DNA of 64,000 nt from Schizochytrium sp. TIO01 (GCA_004764695.1 SMSO01000014.1:6686029-6750028), one strand, 5' to 3'; shown: positions 9,622 to 21,322, counted from the stretch's first letter. The notes: a model not told the origin generated them from the letters alone. Numbers and translations are program-made.

Positions 9622-12603
9622 TTAAAGCGCTAGCAGAGGCTCTTGGTGCTTGGAAGAAGACGAGGACGAGGATTTCTTGTGTTTCTTGTGTTTCTTGTCC
9701 TTCGATTTATGATGCTTTTTACTGCCATCTTCGGCCCGACTGGCGTCACGGGATGACTTCTTCGAAGATGACTTTTTGCGACTTGATTTACTCTCCTTAT
9801 TTCCATCCTCACTTTTAACAGGGAATGTATCAGAAGTAGCTGCATAAGTGTCACCATTCTCGGACATCACAAGGTTAATATCAGCTAGTGTCATACTTTC
9901 CTCATCCTGTACAGTGTTGCGCCTGTTGCGCTTGCCTGCAGAGTCTTCATCGTCGCTAGCCAGAGCCCCCTCTGGCATTGCATCCTCCATCATGACTGCG
10001 TTTGCACCTCTTGACTCCCGCAGGCTTTGTGAGAAGAGCTGATTAATTGTTGTAGCTGAACCCGCCTCAGCTTCGAGGGACCCAGCGGGCAGATGCACAA
10101 TAGGAACATCAGGAAGATCATCAGAAGCAAGATCACCATCGTGAGCGCTGGTCGACTTGATATAGAATGGATCGTTCACACGAGCTGTTGTAGAGCCAGA
10201 GTGCTCCTTTCTGCTCGATGATTTTTTGTGTTTGGATGACTTCTTGGAAGACTTGCGGTGAGATGAAGAGGTGACTGAAAGCATGTAGCTTGACTCACTC
10301 TCGGCTTCCGACCCGTTATCGGAGTCGTAGCTGTAAGCACCGGACCCGCTGGAGCTGTAAGGGATAGGTTCACGAAAGGAAATGCGAAGTGCTCCTCCTC
10401 CAGCCGTGTATTGAGCATCAAGAGTTCTATCAATCGCACTTTCCTCAAATCCAGATGCCTTGAAAGCGAATGGTGTTTCCAGGTCAAAGTCTGCGGGTAA
10501 GCGCACCTTCTCTTGAGCACGTACGTTGACAGGCATGAGCTCTTCATCAAACAGTTCCAGCATGAGGAGAGCCTTTTCACGCTCAGGTGCACTAATAGAG
10601 GAAGCCTGGGAAAGCTCTGGCTCCTCAACGCCATTGGGAATTTCAGCGCTGCTGGAAGAGTAAGCGGCAGTTATTTCGACGTTCTCTAACGCATCACCTA
10701 AGAGATCAACGTCCCCAGCACCCAAAGCAGTAGAGCCTCGCTTCTTTCCACTATTTTTACCAGACTTAAGAGAAAGAATTGGCACAGTGCGATCATACAG
10801 TGAGAGCGCAACAAGGAGCTCTAAGGCTTGCACTGCGCGCTCTTGCACAACAATGTGCTCGGAAGATGCGAAAGGCTCAAGAAGCTGACCAATGAAAGTG
10901 GCTAATTGACCAACAGAACTGCTTGTGGTTGCAGATCCTGATTCCAATTCAGTTTTGGCGCTCGCAGCAATGAGTTTGAGAACATTATGTACGAAAGCAG
11001 CTTGTACAAAGGATGCTAAATCCTTAGACTCCTCAGAAAGCATGACGGCAGCCATTTCCTTGAACTTCTCAGGGGACCCGTAGTGTTGTTGACTGCTCGA
11101 ATCATCCTCATCAAGGCCAACATCTAGAAGAGAAGCATACTCGCACGCGATCCAAGATGCAGCAAATAAGATATGAGCAACACCATCGTCTTCAGTCTCA
11201 AGGGGGGTTTGCATATTCCGCAAGGCCAACCTACGGTTAAGCAAGAGCCCAGCCATGGCGCGCGCGGCGAAAGGACGAACGTCTGGTACACGAACTGCCA
11301 CATCAATGAGTTGCTCGCGAATGAGTCTACCCCGCGGTGCGCCATGAATATGAGCTAGTTGAACCAAGATCGATACATACCAAGCAAAGTTGCTCAAAAA
11401 GGCGTATTTATCACGAGAGCAGACATAGATAATCTTATCAATCAGCTCGTCCCGATATGCACCCTCAGCAGTTTCCACGTGAAGCAGGAGCTTTTGTACA
11501 ATATCGATCAGGTTGCGTTTGGTTACCATGCCGGTTAGAAGCTCCAGTGCACGCATGCGCACTGTGACGTCATCATCCATGAGACACTGCAATACCATTT
11601 CTTTGTGCTCGGCAACTACCCGCGGGTGAGAGCGCATTAGATTGACGAGGCCTACCAAACCAAGGTACTTGAGGTTTTGATCCGGATCCTTGACAAAATC
11701 GCGTAGTTTACTTGCGCATAGGGAGACGATTCCTGGGACAACCTTTGGCTGAGAGCCATCAGGTCTAGCTGTGTAAGGCAGGGCCTGCGTGATTGCACTG
11801 ATACATTCGTACAAGAGCGACTTGGCTTGCGTTGATTCGACAACCTTAGCCAGTGGCTCAAGGAGCTTGCGAGCAAGTCGAGGTTCCTCAGGTAAGAGCG
11901 CTGACATAAGCTTGACAATTTTGATGAGCATCCAGTTATTTGAAGACGTTGTAAGCAATTGAAAAAGCTGCGGAGCCAAGGCTAAAAAGTTTCGTGGATT
12001 CTTGCGACTCAACTCACAAATCACGTTCACTGTACACGAGACTACGGACATGTCACTATCTTCTAGACGCAGACGTAAACGGTCAAATGTCTGGGGAAGG
12101 CCTTGCGGGTAACGCACATAAAGTTTGTAAAGCGCAAGGACAGCCTTTTTCCGGATGAATGGTCGTGAGTTGTTGAGCATAGAGGCCACATCCTCGACAA
12201 GGTCTCGAGCTAGTTCCCTTGTTGCAATATTACTCAGGCAATTGAGCACAACACCAGACTCATACATATTGGTAGCTTGGAGGTCTTTCTTGATGAGGTT
12301 GGTGGTGAGCAAGACAACCTCAGTGTTCGCATCAAATACCTGCGAAGCAGCCAGCATCGCTGCGCGGCGATGCATGAATCTAGTTGCGCTCATTACTTCA
12401 ATAATATGAAATGAAGCAAATCCTACGTCTACTCCAAGCATTTGCAAGTAGGTGATCTTTTGCACTGCCATGTATTTGAGGTGCTTGTCAGTGCTACGCA
12501 GCTCCTTCTTGATCTCCACCATAGCCTTGCTAATGTATGTTGATTGATCACGTTTATGATTGCGAATCCCCTTGATGAGGTCCTGCAAAGATTTCTCAAA
12601 CAT
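9622..12603 (-). CDS. AP3D1: AP-3 adaptor complex delta subunit
   Basis: 993 aa, intronless. Large delta-adaptin of the AP-3 complex, which sorts cargo from endosomes or Golgi to lysosome/vacuole-related organelles (family knowledge). The N-terminus FEKSLQDLIKGIRNHK and the following EIKKELRSTDKHLKYMAVQKITYL block match the delta-adaptin start closely. An alpha-solenoid of HEAT/ARM-like repeats (adaptin N domain) runs to about residue 600. The hinge has Ser/Asp-rich stretches and an ESESSYMLSV segment. The C-terminal third has Lys/Ser/His-rich runs (KKSSKHKKSSSRK and a terminal KDKKHKKHKK), typical of delta subunits, and an NDPFYI element. The ear domain seems reduced. The start at 12601-12603 is fixed by the family N-terminus. 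Delta versus gamma or epsilon large chains is decided by the N-terminus and the basic tail. Confidence 0.93.
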   Translation of the reverse strand: MFEKSLQDLIKGIRNHKRDQSTYISKAMVEIKKELRSTDKHLKYMAVQKITYLQMLGVDVGFASFHIIEVMSATRFMHRRAAMLAASQVFDANTEVVLLTTNLIKKDLQATNMYESGVVLNCLSNIATRELARDLVEDVASMLNNSRPFIRKKAVLALYKLYVRYPQGLPQTFDRLRLRLEDSDMSVVSCTVNVICELSRKNPRNFLALAPQLFQLLTTSSNNWMLIKIVKLMSALLPEEPRLARKLLEPLAKVVESTQAKSLLYECISAITQALPYTARPDGSQPKVVPGIVSLCASKLRDFVKDPDQNLKYLGLVGLVNLMRSHPRVVAEHKEMVLQCLMDDDVTVRMRALELLTGMVTKRNLIDIVQKLLLHVETAEGAYRDELIDKIIYVCSRDKYAFLSNFAWYVSILVQLAHIHGAPRGRLIREQLIDVAVRVPDVRPFAARAMAGLLLNRRLALRNMQTPLETEDDGVAHILFAASWIACEYASLLDVGLDEDDSSSQQHYGSPEKFKEMAAVMLSEESKDLASFVQAAFVHNVLKLIAASAKTELESGSATTSSSVGQLATFIGQLLEPFASSEHIVVQERAVQALELLVALSLYDRTVPILSLKSGKNSGKKRGSTALGAGDVDLLGDALENVEITAAYSSSSAEIPNGVEEPELSQASSISAPEREKALLMLELFDEELMPVNVRAQEKVRLPADFDLETPFAFKASGFEESAIDRTLDAQYTAGGGALRISFREPIPYSSSGSGAYSYDSDNGSEAESESSYMLSVTSSSHRKSSKKSSKHKKSSSRKEHSGSTTARVNDPFYIKSTSAHDGDLASDDLPDVPIVHLPAGSLEAEAGSATTINQLFSQSLRESRGANAVMMEDAMPEGALASDDEDSAGKRNRRNTVQDEESMTLADINLVMSENGDTYAATSDTFPVKSEDGNKESKSSRKKSSSKKSSRDASRAEDGSKKHHKSKDKKHKKHKKSSSSSSSKHQEPLLAL

Positions 12604-13953
12604 TGTTTCCTGTGTAAGTTTGAAACCTCAAATTATCCAAGAGCTCCAGCAAGAATCAATTTTGTTGTCGTTCTCTCAAACTCCAAGGGCAGAGTCTAAG
12701 GTTTAAAATCGTGATGTGGCACGTCAAGCAAAAATGTCAGCTCTGCTCCTGGCAACCTTTAATCAAAATGAGCCTCGGAAAATATTCTTTAGACCCCCGC
12801 GAGTCTCAGGGTCTCTTTCCAATCCTTTCAAGCCGTCACAGTGTATGTCGTGACACCGTGTTGGTCTTCCGCCGGCTCGCGGACCCAAGCCGGCTTGTTC
12901 GCAGCGATCGTTGGTGGCCTGATGCCGATGCTGCAGCGCTGCTGGCTTAAAGGTAGGCGCTTCCACACGCTCCGCGCCGCCAATAACGCAGCAAAGCTAG
13001 ATCCGACCGCCCCAGTCTCGCCGACGACCAACCCGGCCTCACCGCCGCAAAGATCACGTTCTGGTTTAACTTGGATGCCGGTTGCCACTGCTATCTATCT
13101 CCATGTCGATGATTTCCTCTCGTTGTATTTAGCTTCATTATTCCATATTACTTGGAATAATAATTATATAACAAATCACTTGCAAGACTGTCATCAATTG
13201 CTTGATCATTGTCAATGCATTGCGAAAGTGCATCATCGATGTCGAAAATGGCTCGAGGGATCTTCAAATGCTGCGTTGGGCAGGTATCACGTTGGATCAG
13301 ATTGCTCAGGCGGTAGCAGAATCAGAAGCACTTATGAAGACCTGAGTGGGCTCGTTAGGTTTTGGGTCACCAAAATATCTGGCGCGAGTGAGGACTCTAG
13401 GAGTTAGCTATGCATTCACTAGGCGCTGGCTTAAGGGCGGAGGGTGGAGTGACATGAGACCTTCACAGTTTGAGTCTCCAGTAGCTCTTTGCTTGAAGCA
13501 GAAAGTCGTGATGTAATGCTTACATGCTAGATCGGATAATATGAGTGAGAAGGCAAGGGTTGAAGCTTCATGTTGAGCATTTGATGAAGAGCATTGGTGT
13601 TTTGGATGGCGAGATTTTTCAGTTATGGGAAGCATGGTTTCTGGAGGCAAGTTTACAATAGAAGGTAGGTAGAAGGTCTTATATAGTGAGTTAAGGAATC
13701 TAAGATTCCACTTAGTTGGTTGATCTGCCGGGGAGGAAAGCCTAAATCTAGCGAGAGAGCTGTACGTAAGTATAGACTTTTGGAGATGCGTGAGTGGGAG
13801 TCCTGCTTCATGGCGTAGCTTGCAAGGATAGCAGGGCATGAAGCGAAGCCAGGGCCAAATTGGGAATACATTATTATTGCAACAAGAGGGAAACTATCAT
13901 GGTGTAATTCAGTCATGTCCTGCGGATGTGCGTCAACTTGTGAAATGGTCTCG
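12604..13953. other. Intergenic region, no supported gene
   Basis: About 1.35 kb between the Ste20-like kinase 3' end and the AP-3 delta 5' end. It presumably carries the AP-3 delta promoter. A GC-richer patch at about 12830-13090 gives overlapping ORFs on both strands, the longest 188 codons from a GTG at 12841. None shows a domain, a good ATG or conserved composition. The rest (13100-13950) is AT-rich and featureless. Confidence 0.5.
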
Positions 13954-15918
13954 TCATGAATCACCATGGGTGGAGTGACTACCATCAGGACGAATGACGT
14001 CTTTGCCCGCGGCAATGCGCAAAGCTGCCACAGCCATGGCCATAAGCTCCTCGGGATCATCCACACCATCAAGAATTTCGAAGAGGTCTGGCGAGCTCTC
14101 CTTGATGGACTTGAGCTTCTTGATAAAGGTTTTGCTCATTACCATGGAACCATACTGCTCGGTTTCAAGCTGGGTCTGTGCACGCACGGCATCCTCAGCC
14201 TGTTCACCTTCCTCTGCTGCAAGTGAAGAGGTTGGGAGAAGCAATTTGCGGACATCGTCTTCGCCCATGTGGCGCTGTCTGGATTTGTCAAGTAATGTCT
14301 CGGAATTGACGCCCAAATTGGCGACACTCGCGCGTACGGAGCGCTGGCGCGTTTTGGCAGCAGCACGCGTCTTTTTCAAAGTTTCCTTTGTCTTGCGAAG
14401 TGATGGTGGACGGACAGGTGCGACCTTGCGTTCGGCGATAGATCGGCCCTTTGTACGACGATCCAAGGTCGGCGTCTTCTTCTTTGTTGTACCTTGCTTC
14501 AGAGTTGCTGTCTTGGTTGCCGTCTTGGTACCGCTCTTCCGCCATGAAAGCGAGAAGCGCTTCTTGGTTCCTTGCAATGTGCCTTGGGCATTTGCTGTGC
14601 TTGCAGCTGCGTTCGCAGCTGCATCCAGATCTTCAAGTCTCTGGCGCTCCTCTTTCTTCTTGCCAGCAGTATTGGATGAGGGTGGCTTCGTTCCAAAGAT
14701 GTCATCAAGCCTCTTTTCGCTTTCTGCAGCGAGCTGACTGTCAGCTTCATCCATGTCATCCTTGTGGACTTCGATAAAGGTCTCATCGGTCGTGAGAGCT
14801 GGGAAGTTATGGTGCTCCTCTTCTTCGTCATCAGCATCCTCCTCTTCCTCAGCTTGTTCCTCGCTATATTGCGGATATTCGGCTTCTGTGAACTCATCGT
14901 CATCAGATTCATCAGAGTCGATCTCGCGGAGCTCAAGGATAGCTGGCATTGAAGTGTTTACCAATTTTTCTACAACATTTGAGCACCCATGATTAGCCTC
15001 GAGTTTCTTGGTTGTCTTTTGGATGAATTTGAATTGGATAAGCTCTTGTGCTGATGGACGGTCATCGTGGGCTCGCGTGAGACACGCGCGTACAAATGCA
15101 CGAAGGTCTCTCGACCACTTGTCCGGCACTGTGAATTTGGGTGGGGGCTGGGTAGGGATAAGAAATAATGCGCGCATTGGATGAATATGTGAGTTTGGAG
15201 GTCGGCCTTCTGCCATTTCGATCAGTGTAATGCCAAGGCTCCAGATATCAGTGCGACCATCATAGGGTTCTTCAGAAATACACTCAGGTGACATCCAGAA
15301 TGGTGCACCAATTGCAGTGTGACAGCGCTCAAAGCGGCTTTGTACGAGAGCTGACACACCAAAATCGGCTAGCTTAACTTGGCCTGCGACATTAAGGAGG
15401 ATATTGCCGGCCTTGATGTCACGGTGAATAATGTTTTTGTCGTGGACATATTGCAATCCGAGTGTAATACCAGCTGCAACGTCCCTGATCTGCTGCTCAT
15501 TCAATGTCTGATCGGTTGCAAACATAAGATCGTTTACACTTCCTGCTTCGCAGATTTCCATTCCCATGTACACATGCGTGTGGTCAAGACTTTCATAAGC
15601 GCTAAATAGTTTAAGCACATACGGTGTTGTGCACATTCGCATGCAGTCAATCTCCTGTTGAACCTCTTCTTCGTCATTGTCAAGTTTGACAACCTTGAGT
15701 GCCACTTGCTCGCCAGACTTCTTGTCGAAAGCAATGTACACAGAGCCGTACGTACCTTCACCCAGGCACTCAAGGAGATCAAAGTTCTTGGCAGGGTCGC
15801 CCTTCTCGAACCCTTCAAACTTAAATCGCCTCTTGGACTTGCTCAACGATCTTCGTAAAAGCGAAGTCATCGTCCTGTTTTTGTATTGCTGTGCTTTTGT
15901 CGTGAACCCTGCCTCCAA
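13954..15918 (-). CDS. Ste20/GCK-family Ser/Thr kinase, Hippo (MST)-like
   Basis: 654 aa. Kinase domain at about 46-300: glycine loop GEGTYGS (53-59), Lys75 in VALKVV, Glu89, HRD 165-167 with HRDIKAGN, DFG 185-187, activation segment GAPFWMSPE (204-212), and SLGITLIEMAEGRPP. The block FLIPTQPPPKF is the hallmark of germinal-centre/MST-type Ste20 kinases. In animals and amoebae these phosphorylate NDR/LATS kinases with MOB cofactors. The tail is about 350 residues: an acidic stretch (about 325-385), then basic Lys/Arg/Thr-rich segments, then a helical end from YGSMVMSKTF. A canonical SARAH domain, expected at the end of MST kinases, is not apparent. The ATG at 15918 is the first in frame; a second at codon 17 (MTSLLRRS) is also plausible. 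All catalytic residues are present. Confidence 0.93.
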   Translation of the reverse strand: MEAGFTTKAQQYKNRTMTSLLRRSLSKSKRRFKFEGFEKGDPAKNFDLLECLGEGTYGSVYIAFDKKSGEQVALKVVKLDNDEEEVQQEIDCMRMCTTPYVLKLFSAYESLDHTHVYMGMEICEAGSVNDLMFATDQTLNEQQIRDVAAGITLGLQYVHDKNIIHRDIKAGNILLNVAGQVKLADFGVSALVQSRFERCHTAIGAPFWMSPECISEEPYDGRTDIWSLGITLIEMAEGRPPNSHIHPMRALFLIPTQPPPKFTVPDKWSRDLRAFVRACLTRAHDDRPSAQELIQFKFIQKTTKKLEANHGCSNVVEKLVNTSMPAILELREIDSDESDDDEFTEAEYPQYSEEQAEEEEDADDEEEEHHNFPALTTDETFIEVHKDDMDEADSQLAAESEKRLDDIFGTKPPSSNTAGKKKEERQRLEDLDAAANAAASTANAQGTLQGTKKRFSLSWRKSGTKTATKTATLKQGTTKKKTPTLDRRTKGRSIAERKVAPVRPPSLRKTKETLKKTRAAAKTRQRSVRASVANLGVNSETLLDKSRQRHMGEDDVRKLLLPTSSLAAEEGEQAEDAVRAQTQLETEQYGSMVMSKTFIKKLKSIKESSPDLFEILDGVDDPEELMAMAVAALRIAAGKDVIRPDGSHSTHGDS

Positions 15919-15954
15919 CTTGCCAACCTTGACAAGTGTTCTCCAGGCTTGTGT

Positions 15955-15981
15955 CTATCTGTCTATCTATCTATCTATCTA
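15955..15981. repeat. (CTAT)n microsatellite
   Basis: About six CTAT units, with one CTGT variant, lie 40-60 bp upstream of the Ste20-like kinase ATG, likely within its 5' UTR or promoter. Confidence 0.85.
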
Positions 15982-16501
15982 AAGATCAATCAGTATGTAT
16001 ATGTTGTGTAGAGTCGCAAACTCCGACCTGCGCAACTGAATCGGTCAACTGTTTCACGTGAATGGAAAGATTGCGTAGCCCTGTAATACCCCACGCTCGC
16101 CGAGTCTTCTCTACGTGTTTTGCCGCAGCCCTTCGACCTCCGTCTGTGTTTTCTATAAGCTGGCCCAAATGAAGTAGAAATATTGCTAGAATCGTTCAAT
16201 GCAATCGCTAGAGAGAGCACGTGCCCAGCACTCCTCCACGATCCTTTCGGCAGTGCCAAAGCCAAATCTGGCCTTGGTAGTTTTCGGGACCTCCTCCCTC
16301 TCTCAATCTTGCTCTGCTGATGCTTGCCTCCTTGCAAGCCCCGTGGGCTTCGCCTTCTTCGACGGGCGCAGGAGAATACCGACTGCAGGAAAGACTAAAC
16401 CAGCAGCGTCTGTCTGCGTGCACCCGCCGAGGACTGGATTACCTTGGACTCTGCGACAAGTAGGCTATTTGCCCTAATTCCCTACTGTACTTCACCCCCA
16501 C

Positions 16502-16530
16502 AAGTGGGTTATTCAAGGAATAACCTACTT
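16502..16530. repeat. Inverted repeat / hairpin
   Basis: A 13-bp stem with one mismatch and a 3-nt loop; the inner arms GGTTATTC and GAATAACC are perfect complements. It lies 40 bp from a second palindrome. Confidence 0.8.
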
Positions 16531-16571
16531 TCCTGGCTCCGATACTGCACTTGCCCTTTGTGCCTCTATAC

Positions 16572-16589
16572 TTCACTTGCGCAAGTGAA
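16572..16589. repeat. Perfect 18-bp palindrome
   Basis: TTCACTTGCGCAAGTGAA is its own reverse complement and is flanked on both sides by short TATA-like sequence. Related half-sites (ACTTCACC, CAAGTGGG) occur 70-90 bp to the left. Confidence 0.85.
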
Positions 16590-17210
16590 CTATACCGTCG
16601 ATTCTCTAGTATAGCTTCCCCTATAATTTACTTGTAGCGCACACCTTTGGCGGTGTCCACGGCTGTCCTCATAGTGTTTATGCTAGGATGGACTCTAGTA
16701 ACTGTGCAGCACGTGGGCCACGTGCCGACGACGTGCGGGTCGAGAACGATGCGATGCGCTCGATGCTCGTGTTTTGGAGCTGGATATTGAGCTTGAACGC
16801 AGGGTTTGAAGGCTACCTGGTGGAAAACTACAGGTTAGTCTCGTGGAGGTTTTACTTGATGAGAGAGGGCTGTCTGGCTCTGCAGAATTGTTTTTTTGTA
16901 GGGAGTTGTTTTAGTGAAAAGAAAGGAAACCAAATTGGCACACGCTCGCGGGAATCCTGCTCTTTGAGACTTGTTGGAGATCAATCTGGACTGAAGCTGG
17001 GCTTTTATTTGCTATTCTCCGAACAGACAGCCTTGGCAAAGCGGTCGTCGGTGTATGAAAGGCATGCAAATGGCCAATCGCCACGGCTAAGTACGCCGGT
17101 ACTTGCATAAATGAAGGGGCGCACGTTATAAGAGTTCATAAGGCGTGCGCTCACAAAGGTACCGAAAGCGCATGAAATTTGGCACATGCGGAGCGATTTT
17201 GTGAGGGTTT

Positions 17211-17241
17211 AGAAGAAGAAGAAGAAGAAGAAGAAGAAGAA
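17211..17241. repeat. (GAA)n microsatellite
   Basis: About ten uninterrupted GAA units in non-coding sequence. Confidence 0.9.
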
Positions 17242-18532
17242 CCAGAGGCTGTGCTGCCTGTCAATCCAGCCAAGTGGCGACGCTATTGAAAAGAAACTCC
17301 CCTCCTCCCCTCCAAGCGCCGGTTTTGCAAATATTAGACAAAGGTTGTCTCTTGTAGCAGCGCCTGAGACCTCATTTGCTCAGATTCGAAGCACGCCTGC
17401 TACGACTGCTTGAATCAACAAGACCAACCTTTTTTACTCTTCTTTGAAAGGGGCAATATCAACCCGCTAGCTTTCCCTAAATTGGGCGTGCGTAAGTCTT
17501 TAGGGCGCCACTTTAGAAATGACCTCCAAACAGGACATGCGCAACATATGAAGAGGCGGCGTTTCATGCCACGGTTTAGGATGGGGAGAAGTCCTCTTCT
17601 GCGGCGATTTTTACGATCTCTTTGTTGCAATCATAAATAGTAATAAAAATGATAGCACAGTAAGAGAGAATATTTATACGACATATATATTGAATTTTTT
17701 AATTCGGCAGTCTAGTTATAGATACCGAGGTACGATTCATGGTCTATATTTAAGAAGTTCTTTTTATTTTAATTGAAAAGGTTTTTAATTTTAAGAAATC
17801 GTGCAATGCTGGAGACTCTTCGGAGGAAACGCTTCAACGTTGTCGAAAGGTACAGCAGTCCGTTAAGATCTCGTCGACATCCCTCCGTTCTCTCCGCGTT
17901 TCCTATTGGCTGCCATCGTCTCTAGTTAAGTAGGCACCTATCTATCTACAGCCTCATTGCCGTACAAGCAAGTTTATCAATTGTGATAAACAAGTAAAAA
18001 ATCGTCAATTCAAAGTTGTGATAATATTTTGTAAAATGCAATATTAAAAAGAACGAAAGAACGAAAGAACGAAAGATTTAGGAATTACTTATGTATATTC
18101 TGTCACGTAAGCGTTGTTGAAATGGGCCACTCGTAAGCCCTTTCCAGAGACCATGTCGCTCTACAGCAGCACTCCGCGGAGTTTCGAGGAACCTCAACGC
18201 GGCGAGCCGTAATCAATCCCTCCCCACGCCTCCCAAATCGCAGCCTTGACTGTCTGTCCGCCTGCCCGTCAGGGCTCTCGCTCACGCAAACGAAATCATG
18301 CATGCTTCGAGTTGCAAATAGTCTCCAGCGTCGAGATGCGAGTTTGGCCATTCCTCGTCAGGAACTCGCCTGAGAAGTAGGCGAACTCCGTCAACGGATG
18401 AAGCTATTACGCCTTGGATTCCACTCGTCGCGCATCATCAGAGTTCACTCGATTGATGGGGCTTTCGACCTCCTCGAGGAGATGCCGCGGCTTTGGAGCT
18501 GGCGAACCCATGCGTAGGCGCTGAGGTCTTCA

Positions 18533-18587
<55 letters not shown>
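18533..18587. repeat. (CAG)n microsatellite
   Basis: About 18 CAG units with one CAA interruption. Opposite-strand ORFs containing poly-Cys or poly-Leu here derive from the repeat. Confidence 0.95.
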
Positions 18588-19890
18588 GCTGACAGAGCTC
18601 TGCGTTTTGATAGCAAAAGCCGCAGCGCCTTGAGGGGCTTGAGAGCGAGCTTGTCCCTTCAAGGCGATGGCTTGCTTTGGATTCCTCGTCGCTGCGGATT
18701 GTTGTTGGACCTGGGGGCGATCAGCGAGAGCACGTAGATCCTCGACGTCCTCACCGGCGTCGGGGAGAACTTGCGTCGAGCTGGATTAGTCATTCAATCG
18801 ATGTGGACCTTGTGGACCCGCCCATATCGAGTCCCAGAGTTTGGCGAACCGCTCTCTGCAGGAGCTCGTGGGCTCAAGTTTGGTTCATACTCGTTAGCTC
18901 TTGCACCCAAGTTAGGTTGCAAACATCCTCCGCCAAGGCGACCACGTAGGACTTGACGCAGAGGTTTCCGAGCAAGCTTTTGGGGGACCTGTCCGTTCGA
19001 GGAGGTTAGATCGAGGCACTTGGAGACCAGACTGGCCTGCCAAGAAGGCTTTACCGTGCTGCAGCCTTACGGCAGCAACATGCTCTGAGAGTCAGGTGCT
19101 GATTGACCTTTTGCTCATCCCGTAGCGCTCGCACGAGCGGTGGTATCTGTTTGGTTGGGCTGACACTGCGGCGTCTCGCATCGCAAGGAGTCCAATCGAA
19201 TCTAAGCAAATCCAATCGTTCCTCGTGCAGCACGATTCGAAGTAAGCAGAGCTCGTCATCTCAAGCGTCGACCGCGATAGGAAGCAGCATCGAACTGGAC
19301 TGGACTTTCAAGGCGAGGCAAGGCATGTCAAGGCTGTCTTCTTCTAGAGCAAGCTCGCTGCCAAACAAGGAAACTTGTTGGAAAACAAGTAAGCAAGCTC
19401 ACTAACGAGGTGGATGTCTACAACCTCGCTTCGCAGACAAGGCATTCCTTCAAGTTCGTCGATCAGCACCGCGTCCGACAAGCACTCTGAGATACCTGCA
19501 CCCTTGTTGTCGCAGCTACCTTTAATCGTTTGGGCGAGCGAAGACATTGGATTGCTCCCACGATTGAAGAGTCGCTGTGCTTTTATAATACTTGACTCCA
19601 CAAGCTGAGAAACAGAAAGAGCTTGAGAGTGGCATCTCCACTTGTACGAACTGGAGTAGATGTGAGTTCTTGAATGCTCTCCAGAGCCAATAGCTTCGTC
19701 TTTTGCTTTGGCTTAGTTGCACTTAGCTTTGCTTTATTGCGAGGAAATGAGTGTCTTTCCGTGCTTCGTGACACTAATTCGACTGCTTCGCATTCGAAGA
19801 AGGAGGAAGCAACAGTTACGCGGCTATCTTTACTGCGGATAAGGCGGTTATAAATTTTGTTTCTTTATTTCTTTATCTCTTTATCGATCC

Positions 19891-19935
<45 letters not shown>
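19891..19935. repeat. (TGAT)n microsatellite
   Basis: About 11 TGAT/ATTG units. Confidence 0.95.
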
Positions 19936-21283
19936 CTCGATCCCATCACATGCCATCATTGCGTCTAAAAGGCATCTGTGCTGCAGGCGTGGACACTAAA
20001 CTCTTATAGATACATCTTCAAGCGCGCGCTTTAAGAAGGTTCTTGGTTTTCTAAAAGGCGGTTGACTCTGAAGTTTGAAACAGAGGAGCAACGGAAGAAC
20101 GCGATGATCGTGACGGAACTCGCGTTTCTGTAATTTGCTTCTCTGCTGCGGCGCGAGTTCTACGAATTTTCATCATCAGTCGTGGTCAGCTTTGTCCAAA
20201 TATTTTCGCAATGCTCGTTCAAAGATCGAAAAGTGCTGTGGCTGCTTTCATAGCTCTGAAAGGGATGTACGACCTATCATCCGAGTTTTATAGTTAACTA
20301 TTAATTTATTTTTATTTTATTTTATTTTATTTTAAAAATTAAAGACAAAATCAATTGAAAAAGAAAAGAAAAGTTTTTGTTTTTTAAATTTATAAAAATT
20401 AAAAAATTATAATAATAATAAAACTAAAATACTAAATAATAATAGAACTTTAAAAAAAAATCTTTTCAACTAGCTCCAGAGAAAGAAAGCAAGAAAAAAA
20501 GAAGAATCCTTTAAGTATTTCGATAAAGAAAAAGGAGGTCCACAACTCAGGCCGAGTTTTGTTCAACCCGGCAAACCTCAATCCATTCTCTCATTCCTTC
20601 ATTTTTAAAATAACCCAATCTGCCCAATTCATAAACTTGAACACTTTATCTTCTAATCCACCAAACATTCCAAACATTATTAAAAGATCTTTTAAATAAA
20701 TAAATTAAAATAACAGAATCGTAAATTGCCATCATTTCCCACTGCTGCGAAGAGTCCCAGATCCCGACGCGGTCAGAAATTCAGGGCAGGATCCAGGGCG
20801 CGGACGCCTCAACGTGAATCCATGGACGCCTCCCGCACCTCTTCGCCTGCACACTTGCTTCTTCACCTGCCTCTCAGGCCCTCTGCTCTTCCTGCCTTCA
20901 GGAGACGTGCACACCGCACTCTTTGCCCGCCGGTCACGCGGGACCTTGGGGCGGACATCGCCGCCTAAGCCCCCCTAAGCGCCGCTTACCCGAGTCAAAA
21001 GTGCACATCGGACTAGGCTGGGAACCGGCGAATCTAGGTGGCTGCTCAATCTCCCGAGCCGGGAGTTTTACGAAGAGAATGGAAGCAGGCGGGTCGAGGC
21101 GGGAATCTCCGGTACTGCGGAGGGGGGCAGAGTCGGTGCATTTGGGGACGCGGTACATTGAGCACTTGCTTCAGCTATGAAAGACTCGACAAAGGAAACG
21201 CGCTCTGTGCCATGAAACTCTGGAGAGCGACAGGATGGCTACCCGCGCGTCCCAGCGCGCCCGGAGACTGACGAGCAGGCAGG

Positions 21284-21322
21284 TAGACATGCAGACATGC
21301 AGGCAGGCAGGCAGGCAGGAAG
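21284..21322. repeat. (GCAG)n / CAGG repeat
   Basis: GCAGGCAGG units broken by two GACATGCA units. An inverted counterpart (CCTG units) occurs at about 21655-21683. Confidence 0.75.

Larger units (their letters stand above)
15919..18532. other. Start of gene-poor region: promoter space, palindromes, small repeats
   Basis: Upstream of the Ste20-like kinase. Holds a CTAT repeat, a cluster of palindromes (16502-16589), a GAA tract (17211-17241), AT-rich DNA at 17640-17810 and a (GAAC/GAAA)n run at about 18051-18077. ORFs up to 140 codons (for example 16688-17110 +) show no domain or convincing codon bias. No gene is supported. Confidence 0.5.

Noticed and set aside
12841-13407. 188-codon + strand ORF
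   Set aside because: Starts with GTG, no domain, and composition changes half-way. Overlapping - strand ORFs are equally long in the GC-rich part.
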